From the NCBI GenBank assembly GCA_026936335.1, contig JAPMXV010000049.1, positions 186,001 to 250,000 on the forward strand: 64,000 nt of DNA. The letters are read 5' to 3'. Made by a program: the position numbers and the translations under genes. The stretch comes from Mantamonas sphyraenae. Lineage: Eukaryota; CRuMs; Mantamonadidae. Below, piece after piece: positions 33,039 to 44,051 of this stretch; the first letter of the stretch is position 1, and each line of letters opens with the position of its first letter. The notes under the pieces are model-generated. The model was not told the origin of the DNA and did not search any database. It saw only the letters and a list, made by a program, of their open reading frames with translations.

Positions 33039-34269
33039 TCACTGTGATGATGATGATGATGATGATGACGAGGAAGAAGACCCTTGCCACTCGTTCTTCA
33101 ACGAGTATTTGCCATGGAGGGGACCGGTCTGGTGATACTCTGTGATCTCGCCCATGACCTCCTTGAGAAACACCTCGGGCTGCTGGACGACGTCGTTGAT
33201 CTCTTTCAGCGACAGGGCCTCGGCTCCTTCAAACACGGAAAAGATCTTGGATTTGAGCAATTCGGGATCGATGCGAACTCGTGTCTTGGAGTAGTCGCGC
33301 TTCGGCGCATCTTTGACCGCTGCCTTCTGCGCTCCGTCGTCGTGATGTGTGCCAATTGGGGATAGCGGGAAGCGGGAGCGACGTGAGGAACACGGGGATG
33401 TGAACCATGGACATGTGTGTGTGTGAGAGAGAGACAAAGCCACAATTGCTTGGCCGTGAGGGCACCGAGGGGAATGCTCGAGCAGCGCCCCTCTTGGCGA
33501 GCAAGCTGAGGCGCTGCATGTATGTCTGTGGGTGCGTGTGTGTGCATGTGCGTGCAGATTTGGGCCCACTTACGTAGCGTTCCATCCTTTGCTGTGCGCT
33601 TTGGATGCGTGACTGGCGCTCCTCTTCCTCGGTGAGCACTGTGAGTTTGTTTGCGTGTCGCTGGCGTTGGGCAGCCTCGTGTCGTTCCCGCAGAATGGCC
33701 TTGTACTCGTCGGTACGACTGGGCACACCGTCCCAGCGCTGTGAAATACGTCCAATGGCAGACATTTGGCCCCCGCGTTCTTTCAACACCTTCATGGGCC
33801 CGTGCTTTGCGCGAACCTTTTTCAGATCAAAGTGCCGAGCGAGCTTCTTTCCGTCTGCGTTTGCCAGACCCTCGTCCATTTCCACAGTGATGACGGGGTC
33901 TACACCCGGCGTTTGCGCTTGGGTCACCCGCACGATGCCAATCTGATCTCCGTGTTGTGCATGTGCCAGCTGCTTCATAAAAAACGTGGGCATTTTGACC
34001 AGCCACACGCGCGAGTTGTCTCGTTCGACGTCCTTGAGATGGTCCGAGTAGTGGCTAACTTCCTCGCCATCAAACACAAGCACCTGTCCCTTGCCAGGGT
34101 GGTTCAACACGGACAGGCCCCTCTTCCCGTTCTCGTTGACGCGATCTTCCGTTTCAACCTCCTCCTGCGTGTCTTTCTGTCCATTGTCCTCCACATCCAT
34201 CGAGTCACCGGACACAGATTCGTCCACTTCCGCCTTGGCTTTGGACTTTCGCTTCTTTTTCGATGGCAT
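33039..34269 (-). CDS. GTF2F2: TFIIF beta subunit (RAP30)
   Basis: General transcription factor that escorts RNA polymerase II to promoters. Exons 33574-34269 and 33039-33326 (GTAAGT donor; acceptor GCGCAG) give 327 residues. Residues 1-55 are a Lys-rich and acidic leader (MPSKKKRKSKAK). The N-terminal dimerisation region shows VWLVKMPTFFMKQLA and IGIVRV. The linker RISQRWDGVPSRTDEYKAIL leads to the C-terminal winged helix (SKIFSVFEGAEALSLKEI, QPEVFLKEVMGEI), then a pure Ser tail encoded by a GAT/TCA-type repeat. The gap to the DUG fusion start is 46 bp. Confidence 0.88.
33042..33068. repeat. GAT trinucleotide run
   Basis: Encodes, on the minus strand, the poly-Ser tail of TFIIF beta. Likely length-variable. 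Confidence 0.85.
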
Positions 34270-34460
34270 GGCGATTGCGCTGGGCAAACCCGCGCGACGC
34301 GGACGTGTGCTCTGCAACACGATGCATCGCTGCGCTGGACATGGAAGTAGGATGTGGTGTGGTCATATCCCACAGCCCAAGCGAGGATGGTGGTCAATGC
34401 GCGGACGCGTCCAACACAGGTGCCCGACGAACCCAACCCCAAGAAAACCTCTTTTCGACC
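34270..34460. promoter_or_regulatory. 191-bp divergent promoter, TFIIF beta and C9-methyltransferase copy 2
   Basis: Start codons on both sides point outward. The right-hand part, from about 34329, is within the inverted-repeat arm and so matches the upstream region of methyltransferase copy 1 with a few substitutions. No individual element recognised. Confidence 0.4.
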
Positions 34461-36117
34461 ATGGAGCGAGCACAGTGTGGTTATCAGATGTCGACGCGGT
34501 GGACGGACCCGCCTATTGTGCTGATCGCTGTGCAGCTGATCGCACTGCCGCTTGTGGCGGTGGGCTGCGTGCTGTCAAGCCTGTATGTGGCGTGGTGGAG
34601 TGGTTTTGCAATTGTGGCGGGCTTGGTGGCTCTTTACAACTTCGTGTACATGCAAACGGAGGCAGCAGACACGACAAAGTACCTGGAGTTCCATGACGAG
34701 GGATTCAAGAAGTCGTGGGCACGCAACAAGATCCCCGTGACGACGTTCCTGATTGCGTACCGTGAGGAGAAGGTGTCGCCGAAGGGGGACATGCTGGAGC
34801 TGCTGGAGAAGCGGTACGAATTCCTGTGCTGGCGGGTGACGTGGAGCACGGTGAAGCATCTGTACCTGCAGCTGCTGCCTGGAATTGCATCTGGGATGTA
34901 CGACCTGGGCACTGCAAAGCGAGAGATTGCGGACCACTACGACCGTGGAAACGACTGGTTTGGGGCGTTCCTGGGCCCGATGATGGTGTACACGAGCGGA
35001 GTGTACACGGACCTGAGCGAGAGCCTGGAGCAGGCACAGACGAACAAGCTGGAGCTGATTTGCAGGAAGTTGCACATGAAGGAGGGGGACCGATACCTGG
35101 ACATCGGGTGCGGGTGGGGCACGCTGGCACGACATGCAGAGAAGTACCACGGAGCGCAGGCAACCGGGGTGACGTTGAGCACGGAGGGAGCGGCATGGTG
35201 CAACGAGCAGAACAAGAAGGAGGGAACACACGTGAATGTGCTGGAGATGGACTACCGCAAGATCGACCCGTCGCTGCGTTTCGACTGCGTGTCTGCGATC
35301 GAGATGGCGGAGCACGTGGGTCTGGCGAACTTTCAGGACTTTCTGGCAGGGATCAAGAACATGCTGTCGGACGACGGAGTGTTTCTGATGCAGGTTGCAG
35401 GCCTGCGTCAGGGAAGCAACTGGGAGGACGTGGCGTGGGGTCTGTTTATGAGCAGGTACATCTTCCCGAACGCGGATGCGTCGACGCCGCTGAACTGGTA
35501 TGTGAAGCAGATGGAGCTTGCTGGATTCGAGGTGCAGAGCGTGGAGACGATTGGTCGTCACTACTCGCACACGCTGCATGCGTGGTATGACAACTTTATG
35601 GCAAACAAGGACGGGCTGGACAAGAAGAAGTACCCGGAGTCGCTGCAGCGACTGTGGATCTTTTTCCTTGCGTGGAGCACTGTGGCGAGCGGGCAGGGAA
35701 CTGCGGCGTGCTACCAGCTTGTGGGCCACAAGAACAGCAACACGTTCAACCGAGACCAGTTTGTGGGGGCAAACCCGCACGATGAGCTGACGAAGCTGAA
35801 GAAGTAAGGTGTGTGTGTGAGTGGGCGCAGGATGTGTGTGCGTGGTTGGACAGAGGACACAATGTGTGTGCGTGTGCGTGATGTGGAGGGAGGTGGGCGG
35901 GGGAGGGAGGCGATGGGGACACGCACTCGGGAGTGGTGTTTGTTGGAGAGGATGAGCACGCAAGAGGAGGAGCTGCCAGAGCCATGGACAATGTAAGCAA
36001 CAGTGCAGCGAATGGGAAGTTGGTTTGGGAAGTGGGTGTTGTGGAGGGAGAGGGGACGGGGAGAGGGGAGTGGGATGGGTGTTGGACTTGTTTCCGGTGT
36101 TTCATTGGTGACGTCTC
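34329..36117. repeat. inverted segmental duplication, right arm
   Basis: Reverse-complement counterpart of 20372-22155. It ends at the last codons of KNL1 and starts in the TFIIF beta 5' flank. The arms are about 12.2 kb apart with the duplicated genes head to head across the block. Confidence 0.92.
34461..35807 (+). CDS. sphingolipid C9-methyltransferase, copy 2, intact
   Basis: 448 residues. SAM-dependent enzyme of the cyclopropane-fatty-acid-synthase fold; the closest pattern is the fungal sphingolipid C9-methyltransferase, which methylates the sphingoid base of glucosylceramides in the ER. Two N-terminal transmembrane segments span about residues 17-60. The catalytic part has MYDLGTAKREIADHYDRG, FLGPMMVYTSGVYTDL, SAM motif LDIGCGWGTLARHA, GVTLSTEGAAWCNEQ, SAIEMAEHVG, and FMSRYIFPNADASTPL; the DASTPL and QGTAACYQLV signatures favour C9-methyltransferase over bacterial CFA synthase. 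Lipid substrate is inferred. Confidence 0.85.
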   Translation: MERAQCGYQMSTRWTDPPIVLIAVQLIALPLVAVGCVLSSLYVAWWSGFAIVAGLVALYNFVYMQTEAADTTKYLEFHDEGFKKSWARNKIPVTTFLIAYREEKVSPKGDMLELLEKRYEFLCWRVTWSTVKHLYLQLLPGIASGMYDLGTAKREIADHYDRGNDWFGAFLGPMMVYTSGVYTDLSESLEQAQTNKLELICRKLHMKEGDRYLDIGCGWGTLARHAEKYHGAQATGVTLSTEGAAWCNEQNKKEGTHVNVLEMDYRKIDPSLRFDCVSAIEMAEHVGLANFQDFLAGIKNMLSDDGVFLMQVAGLRQGSNWEDVAWGLFMSRYIFPNADASTPLNWYVKQMELAGFEVQSVETIGRHYSHTLHAWYDNFMANKDGLDKKKYPESLQRLWIFFLAWSTVASGQGTAACYQLVGHKNSNTFNRDQFVGANPHDELTKLKK

Positions 36118-36118
36118 T
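35808..36118. other. 311-bp intergenic stretch between convergent genes
   Basis: Purine/GT-rich on the plus strand; it lies inside the inverted-repeat arm and mirrors the 3' flank of the left methyltransferase copy. No gene recognised. Confidence 0.5.
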
Positions 36119-39100
36119 TCACAGCAGCTGCTTCATGGCTCGTGTGATGTTGACAAGACCCGAGTACCCTGGTGTGCATGTGGGCATGGAGAGCGAGCCG
36201 AGGAGGGTCTCTTCCACCACGGTCTCGTCGATTCCAAAGTCAACCTCGATGCCGTAGAGGAGAGGGGTGCTGGCAAAGTTGGCGTGCATGTCGAGAGACA
36301 CGTCAAAGGCGCAGTTTGTGGTGGCCGAGGAAAAGTGAATGGTAAAGGTGGTGCCCTCTGTGCTGCACCTGTGGCTGCGGCGGATCTTGCCCATGCTGAG
36401 CTGGAGGTCCTGGATGCGACTGACGAGGGTGGCACAATGGGAGAGCACCTGACGCAGATCGGCCTGGGTGGAGGCTTGCTGGACCACGTTCTTAAATGCA
36501 CACTGTTTGAGCATGGCATTGACAATGACGGGCAGGTTCTTGCTGCCTTGTGAGACGACCTGGATGTGAGCGGTGGTGTCTGCCTCGCTCTCGCCCTCAT
36601 CGCCAAGCGTGATGCTGAGGCTGAGATAGTCTGCAATTTGCAGTTGCAGGGTGTCGTCGTCGAGAGATTCCAGAGCCCAACCGTTGAGACCAGCGAGGAG
36701 GTCGACGAGTTGGTCCTGCTGCTGGACGCTCTGCTCCCCCAGAATGACAAAGCCTTTTTCGTGGCGCACGGTTTCAAGTTCGTCCTCGAGTTGGGCGCAG
36801 TCGGTGACAAGTTGTTGCTTCTGCTCGTCGAGCTCGGCGCGCTGGGACTCGAGCTCGAGCTCCTCTTCGGAAAACTGGGTCAGAACGCTCTGCAGCTCCT
36901 CAATGTCGTCCAACAGTCGACGGACCTCCTTGCGTTCCTGGTTGGCCTGCTCCTCCACCTGGTTCATGTCTGCGGTGATGGCTTCCCGCATGTCTTGGAG
37001 CTGAGCCTTGTATTCAGCGAGAAGGGCGAGATCGCCGCGCAGGCGGCTGCTGTGTTCACCCAGCAGACGCCCTGTGTTGGCCACAAGTTTCTGAAGCCAC
37101 GCATGCCAGGTGAGTTCGCCTTCGAATTTGCGCATGGATCGCATCTTGGCCATCTGGTTGCGGAAGAAGAGTTTGTCGGCGTTGGCGGCGCTGGCCAGCT
37201 TGGCAAACACGGCCGGGTTGTGTGCATTGACGGCCTCCTCCAAGTGCTGGGTGTCCTCTTTCATGCTCTGCAGAATGTCCAGGAGCTGGGAGGTGCCCCA
37301 GTTGTAGTTGTGCACGTGGGTGTTTGTGATGCAGGCCGTTTCGAGGAGCGAGGACATGCGTTCAGTGTCAGACAGTCCTGCGTGTGCCTTGTCCGCCTCG
37401 GCGTCGGCCATGTACGGGTTGTACCTTCGCTCCAGGCTGAGGTCGTCCAGAAAGCGAATGCTGGAGAGGCGAAGAAAGTCCGCAAACGTCATGTGAGCAG
37501 CCTCCGCGTCACGCTGGACGTCGGGGAGAGTGATGGTCATCTGCGAAGCATCGAGATCCATAGCAGCAGCGGAGGACGGGACGTCTTGAGCAGAGGAGGA
37601 GGCGGTGGATGCGACAGAGTCATCAACGAGGTCGAGCTCGGCGGCAGTCTGCTCGAGGACGGCCTCGACGACGCTGCGAATGGGCTCGGGCTGCTCGACT
37701 GCCTGCTCGACGGTGGTGTCGAGGACGGAGAGCTGGGAGGCGCTGATGGATGTGGAAATCTCGTCGGCAACTCGGCTCATGGTGGAGGTAATGGCTTCGT
37801 GGGACATGGAGGCGTTGAGGATCGAGGCACGCTTGGTAGGGGAGCGCTGGATCTTGTTGGAGCGAGCAAAGATTTCCATGAGTCGCTGCTCGGAGGTGTT
37901 GAGGTTGTGTGTGGTGGTTGTGGTCTGGTCGATGTCCTGCGTGTCGTCCTGTTCCATGTGTGCGGAATCGGACTCTGCAGCATCGGCGGTGTCGTCGGGG
38001 ATGACGACGGTGGGAGAGGGCGGTTGCACGTTGAGCTCGTTGTAGGCACGAGACATCATGCGCTGGAGAACAAGCACGGTGGCCTCCTCCTCTTGGTCAA
38101 GAAGAGCAGTCGGTTCGGTGTCGATCTCGGAAAGGGCAGTGTGGTCTCCCATGGAGGCGGCGGTGAGGGCGGTGAGGTTGTTGACGTTTGCGGTGAAGCC
38201 TGTGACTGTTTCGTCACTGGGCGAAAAGTTGGACAGGTCGGTGATGTTCATCAGAGTCATGGTGGGCTCTGCTGCACCTTGACGGGGGGAAGGAAGGGCA
38301 TCCAGATCCATGGTGTCCTCATCATGGATAGTAGGCTCGGAATTGTCGGCCTGGACGACATTGGTGGTCTCTTCCATGCTGAGGTCGTCTTCGGTCGGCT
38401 CAGCCTCCTCATCGGCCTCGACGACGTTGGTGGTCTCTTCCATGCTAAAGTCGGCAGTCATGGAGGTAGGCTCGCCGACGTTGCGGGTCATCTCCATGCT
38501 GAGGTCGTCTTCGGTGGGCTCAGCCTCCTCATCGGCCTCCACGACGTTGGTGGTCTCTTCCATGCTAAAGTCAGCAGTCATAGAGGTAGGCTCGCCGACG
38601 TTGCGGGTCATTTCCATGCTGAGGTCGTCTTCGGTGGGCTCAGCCTCCTCATCGGCCTCGACGACGTTGGTGGTCTCTTCCATGCTAAAGTCAGCGGTCA
38701 TGGAGGTAGGCTCGCCGACGTTGCGGGTCATCTCCATGCTGAGGTCGTCCTCGGTGGGCTCAGCCTCCTCATCGGCCTCGACGACGTTGGTGGTCTCTTC
38801 CATGCTAAAGTCAGCAGTCATGGAGGTAGGCTCGCCGACGTTGCGGGTCATTTCCATGCTGAGGTCGTCCTCGGTGGGCTCAGCCTCCTCATCGGCCTCG
38901 ACGACGTTGGTGGTCTCTTCCATGCTAAAGTCAGCAGTCATGGAGGTAGGCTCGCCGACGTTGCGGGTCATCTCCATGCTGAGGTCGTCTTCGGTGGGCT
39001 CAGCCTCCTCATCGGCCTCGACGACGTTGGTGGTCTCTTCCATGCTAAAGTCGGCAGTCATGGAGGTAGGCTCGCCGACGTTGCGGGTCATTTCCATGCT

Positions 39101-40437
39101 GAGGTCTCCAGTTTGGTCGAGATCGCCGACGTTGCGGGTCATCTCCATGCTGAGATCTCCAGTCTGGTCGAGATAGGCAACGTTGCGAGTCACATCCATG
39201 CTGAGGTTGCCGGTCTGGTCGAGGTAGGCGACGTTGCGGGTCATGTCCATGCTGAGGTTGCCGGTCTGGTCGAGGTCACCGACGTTGCGTGTCATCTCCA
39301 TGCTCAGCTCGGCGGATTCGTTTGCATCGCCGACGTTGCGTGTCATCTCCATGCTGAGGTCACCTTCGTCCAGGGTCTCGTCTGCAAGGAGGGAATCGGC
39401 GAATGAATCGTTGGTGGAGGAGCTGCTGGAGCCTTGGGCCGCGGTCGTCCATCCCGGAGAGAGAGTTGCACGGGCATTCGCAGCAGGCGCCTTCATCGGG
39501 GTGTTCTTGTCAAAGAGGCGCACATTGGCCTTGTGGGCAAAACTAACTCGGCGGTTAGCCATGGACTTGCGTGCTTTCTTGCGGCCGCGCTTCATGGCGC
39601 TCACAGGCTCTGTAACGCTGCGCGTGTTGTCCAGTTCGAGGAGATCCTCCTCCTCAATGTCCACGTGCTGGTCGCCTGCGGCGTTGGTCTGCATGTCATC
39701 GTGTGTTCGCTTCTTTTCTTGCTGCAACTGGTGGTTGTTGCTCAGCTGGGCCAGTGGTGCGCTCTTGCGGCGTCCGGTGCTGCTGCGTGTGCGACGTTTG
39801 GCGCTGCCGCTCTTTGTCAGCGGCTGGCTTGCGGCCACGCTGTGTCGCTTACTGCGTCGCAGGTTCCCCGACTGTGTGTGTGTGCGACGTGTCAGTGTTG
39901 TACTCTGGGTTGTGTTGAATGTACTCGCCACATGGCACGGCGGGAACCAAACCTGTCAAAAATCCGGGGCGTTCAACGGCCACCCGATTTTTGGCGCGCC
40001 AATCACCCCAGGGCCCCACTTTGCGGGATGTGTGTCCTTTCATGATTGCAAACACGCAGATTTTGCATGCAATGGTGGTATATGATGTGTTGCTGCGCTG
40101 AATGTCAACCTACGTTGGCCATGTCGACGAGATTCTGCACCAGATTGGCGGCCATGTTCTCTTGATCGACAACCTGCCCTTCGCGTGTTTGCATGCTCTT
40201 TGCCTGCGGTGTGTTGCTCAGGCTGTTGACTCCTGTCTCGGTGTCTCCTTCCATGTTGTCCTCGTGGACCAACTTGTCCGTCAGCAGTTGTGTGCTCCTG
40301 AGACTGGCCATTTTGGTGGGTTCGAAAAACAAAAATTCCTTGGCGCCGCGAGCGCACTGGGGCGTCAACTGAATTCCCTGCACACAAGACACAAAGGTGG
40401 GTGGGATGTTTGCGCGAACGAGTCTCATGTTGTGCAT
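36119..40437 (-). CDS. KNL1: kinetochore scaffold KNL1/Spc105/Spc7
   Basis: Outer-kinetochore scaffold of the KMN network; recruits BUB3-BUB1 through MELT motifs and PP1 through RVSF. The main exon is 36119-39871. From the N-terminus: a basic region; PP1 motif NRRVSFAHKANVRLF, as in animal KNL1; an array of LSMEMTRNVG motifs (MELT-type, with M-E-M-T in place of M-E-L-T) interleaved with FSMEETTNVV; a long disordered region; the Spc7 domain MTFADFLRLSSIRFLDDLS with a long coiled coil; and a C-terminal RWD-like region ending TRAMKQLL. No ATG suits the main exon directly. A 5' exon 40114-40437 joins in frame, since its frame reads into GTAGGT then a stop; a 3-codon exon at 39925-39933 is the alternative. 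About 1358 residues. Confidence 0.85.
38381..39100. repeat. 120-bp tandem repeat array in KNL1, six units
   Basis: Six near-identical 120-bp units starting at 38381, 38501, 38621, 38741, 38861 and 38981. Each encodes 40 residues containing one LSMEMTRNVG and one FSMEETTNVV motif plus an acidic spacer (EADEEAEPTEDD). Units differ by a handful of mostly silent changes, a sign of recent expansion or homogenisation. Shorter 51-bp-type units (LSMEMTRNVGDLDQTGD and variants) follow to about 39365. Confidence 0.95.
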
Positions 40438-40748
40438 GTCCGTTTGGCTTGTATCTGTGTGTCTCGTCAAGGCTGTGCATGTCTGCGGTGGGGAGGAGCT
40501 GGGCGCGCGCAAGCCCTTTTTCCGGGTGATCAGCCAATTTGGTCGCCAATCACTGCGACAGCCTCGTATGCCCGAGAGCGTGACGTTCTTGCTTGCCCTT
40601 TGAATTTCCGTGTATCCGACCAAATTTTCCGCGTGCTGGCGCAGTTTGGAGGGTGTTAGACAACGTGAGCGTGTGTGAGGGTGAGTGGAGGCTGACGCAC
40701 GATTTCCACCGCTCAAATTTCTGGGCGTAGGGCAAAAACGCGCGCGTC
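40438..40748. promoter_or_regulatory. 311-bp divergent promoter shared by KNL1 and CDC25
   Basis: Two mitotic genes start on either side. A TTTGAA motif at 40599-40604 resembles the animal CHR element of G2/M promoters. The motif is short and could be chance. If the KNL1 5' exon is wrong, this interval is longer. Confidence 0.4.
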
Positions 40749-41807
40749 ATGAGCAACCGAGCGCATTTGCGTCAGGAGAACACGGCGTCTCCCATGACAA
40801 GCATGGTGCAACAGTTTTCGCACACCAACATCGAAACGCCGCCGCATCGTCAGAAGAAGGCAGGGCGGGAACAGCCGTTGGGGAGCGCGCGGGGCTCGCG
40901 AAGTCACGGTTCGCATCTGAAAGCGCTTCGTCGCCGTGGAGCCGGCCACCTGGGGTCCAAGGTACAGTTTGGGAAGGTGGAGGAGGAAGAAGTGGTGGAA
41001 GAGGAGGAGGAGGTGGAGGAGGGTGAGGATACTTGGCAGACGGAGGGCCAGGAGCTGGACTCGACGGCCGGGTCGTGGCGCAGTGTGAGCGCCGAAAAAC
41101 TGGGCACCGTGCACCACGGGTTCCGGTTGGAGCAGCAAGACACAGCGGACAGCAGCTACCTGAACGAGCTCATTGGCGACGACGACGAACTGAGCAGTCC
41201 GGAGGACATCAGGGTCGAGGAGGACCGGGAAAACAAGCACGTGGGCAACGCGGGCGGCAGCGTGACACGCGCGTCGAAGCGGTCGCTTTTTGGAGGGAGC
41301 CACAAGACGCGTGAGGAAGAGGCAGCAATGACAATGCGTCGGACATCGCGTCATTTGTACGACCTGAACGACAGTAGCGTGTCCCTGGAGCTGAGCACGG
41401 ACAGCATCGATGTGGACCAGGCGGATGCCAGCGACAGCGACGAGGGCCTAACGCAAGAGACACAGCTGACGCAGCCGGACGACCTGGATACCCTGGACGA
41501 GCCCGCAGGGTTTGAAGATCTCAACGGCTCGCACATTTCGTCCGTCAGCAACAGCATGGACGGCCTGGATGAAGAAGAGGAGGAGCTGCTGGGGTTTGCG
41601 GATGTGGAGGAGGACAAAGGAGCCGAGGAGCCCGAAGAGCTCCCATTGGTAGGAGCCGAAGTGCTCTTTAACTCGCCTAGCAACGTGTCGTCTGTGAAGG
41701 GCAAGTCTAAGCATCGTACGAAGCGGCGAAAAGTCGTGCGTCCGCAAACGTCGCTTGGGTTGGCATCGCCAGCCTCGTCGTTCGCACGCGGAGCAGCGAC
41801 GTCATCG

Positions 41808-41838
<31 letters not shown>

Positions 41839-44000
41839 TGTTTGGAAGTATGGAACCCATGAACACCGCGAGCGTGTCTGTGTACGGCAGGGTGGGCGAG
41901 GAAGAGGCAGCGGAGGCCGAGCAGCAGATCGATGCGATGGGCTGGGATTCGACAGTTGGCCCCGAGTCGTTCGGGGAGACCCTGAGGCGTCCGCTGAATG
42001 GAACGAGGGACAGAGTGGCCAAGTCAAGCGGGCGTGGCTTCAAGCGAGCGCGGTCGTTTGCACGCGACAGCGAGAGCGAGAGCGAGCAGGACAGCGACGG
42101 ATTTGTGGGTGTGCGGCAGCTGCGGTACGACGATGTGCCGGGCAGTGCAAGCAAGCTTGGCTCGGGATCTGCTGTGCAGCGTAGCGACATGCTGGGCATG
42201 CAGCCGCCTCGAGGATTGTCCCTGTTTGGTGCAGGTTCGCGCCACGAGGAGGATGCGGCGGAGAACCGAGATGAGAGCGAGGGTGAAACGGAGTCTGAGA
42301 GCGAAAACGAAGGCGAGACGTACCGAAGTGCGCTGTCCAACGACTACTCCGTGGGGGAGAAGGCCAAGCAGTATGCACTGGAGCGCACCAACTCGTCCGA
42401 GTGGCCCGTCGCCAAGCGGCTGGGAGGTGACTCGGCTGCGGGCGAGGCATCGAGCGAGAGCGGCCAAGACGACCTGAGCGGGTTCAAGATGGGGCGACAG
42501 GGGTCGCGCTCGCAGCGCTTGGTGGAGGAATCAGCAATGCGATCGATTGTGGGCGACTCGGACGCGAGCGGGGGCGAGGAGTTTGCAGCTCCGGCGCCAC
42601 GCCGCAAGAGCCAGGCGTGCGGAGGAGACGACGGATTCCTGTCGCGCTCGGGACCGATGATGATGGGTGCGCGAAAGCAGCGTGCATTGCTGGGGCGAGT
42701 GGGGAGGTCGAACAGCGAAGTGAGCATGATGCCTTCGTCCCGGACAGCATCGCGGAAGGCTCCCAAAGTGGAGAGCGGATGCGCGTTTGACTCGAGCGAC
42801 GAGGAGCTGGAGGTAACGGGGCCGCCAAAGGTGAAGGAGTGGGTGGAGGAGCACAACGACACGGAGAATGTGCTGCCCACTCTCAAGAACGGCAGCAAAC
42901 AGGATTTGAAGTGCATCAGCCCCGACACAATGGTGGCCGTGCTGGAAGGCGAGTACGAAGACAAGTATGACCGCCTGTTTGTGGTGGACTGCCGCTTTCC
43001 GTACGAGTACGAGGGCGGGCACATCCGTGGGGCGGTGAACTTTACGGACATCGATCAGGTGATTGAGACGTTTGTGGAGGAGCCCATCCAAGAGTCCTGC
43101 GTGATTATTTTCCACTGTGAGTTCTCCAGCAACCGTGGACCGAAGCTGTGCCGTTTCCTGCGCCACTTGGACCGGCTGGCCAACTATGAAGTCTATCCGG
43201 CACTGTACTACCCTCAGGTGTATCTGCTGGACTCTGGCTACCAGGTGTTTCACCACCTGTATCCCGAGCAGTGTACACCGTGCAACTATGTGCGCATGCT
43301 GGATCGGCAGTACAAGGACGAACTGCGGGCTTGGAAGCGGCAGCACAACGAAATGGAAAAGCGGCGACTGGAGTACTACCGGCACGAAACGACGACAGCT
43401 TTCCAACGGCATCACCGTCGCATGCTGCAGGAGTTGGAAGGGGAAGACGGAGTGGGTGCTGGGCCTGCGCGGTTGGGAGGAAACAGCCTCGCGAACAAGA
43501 GAGGACGAACTCTTACGGCCACGATGTCGCTGGATGCGGCTGGAATGGCGCGCCTGGCCAACACAAACAGGCCAGTGAGCGCTCTGGAGTGTCGCAACCG
43601 CAGGGGAATGGGCATGGAGGAGGAGTTGGATCGAGGATTGTCGATGACAACGAGCACGTCTGCGCTCAGCTCGAGCCTGGACAGCCGCAACAACCAGTTG
43701 CAGGTGTCACGACGAGAGCAGCAGGCACGCCGATTTGAGCGACGTCGATCACGTTCTCGAGGGCTGTTTCAGGAGGAGAGTTTCGATGTTGAGGATGACG
43801 AGGAGGAAGAGGAGGAGGACGAGGAGGTGGCGGTGGCCACGGGGGCCCGAGCCCTCAGTAGCATGCGATCAACAGGTCGATTGTCGGCGACATCGTCGCC
43901 TACATCGTCGCAGCATCGAAGGATGAGGCGCTCGACGTCGACGTTGGAGCTGCAACGGGCGACGGCGTGGGACGAAGAAGACGATGATGGATGGCGCTGA
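40749..44000 (+). CDS. CDC25: CDC25-type dual-specificity phosphatase
   Basis: Removes inhibitory phosphates from Cdk1 to trigger mitosis. A single exon of 1083 residues, about twice the usual length. The catalytic rhodanese-like domain lies at about 720-890: FVVDCRFPYEYEGGHIRGA (residues shown in part), then HCEFSSNRGP, the CX5R loop with nucleophile Cys at residue 790, and LLDSGYQVFHHLYPEQC. A helical extension follows (YKDELRAWKRQHNEMEKRR). The N-terminal 700 residues are disordered and rich in Ser, Glu and Asp, with many SP/TP and RXXS sites suited to Cdk, Chk1 or 14-3-3 control, plus a Ser run at about 353-364. The C-terminal 190 residues are Arg/Ser-rich with an acidic run. Confidence 0.95.
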
Positions 44001-44051
44001 ACAAAACATAGCGAGTATCTACAGGTTGCATTTGGTAGGGTGATGCATGAC

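Noticed and set aside
34575-35963. 462-codon frame opposite C9-methyltransferase copy 2 (and 442 codons opposite copy 1)
   Set aside because: Antisense shadow; the sense strand encodes a clear enzyme and the antisense product has no recognisable features.
36566-39406. 946-codon open frame on the plus strand opposite KNL1
   Set aside because: It is the antisense of the KNL1 repeats and coiled coil; stop-poor because of codon usage and repetition, with no recognisable domain.
39925-39933. Three-codon first exon (ATG TGG CGA) for KNL1
   Set aside because: Possible, but the upstream open frame that ends at a GTAGGT donor explains the phase equally well and matches donors used elsewhere; kept only as an alternative.
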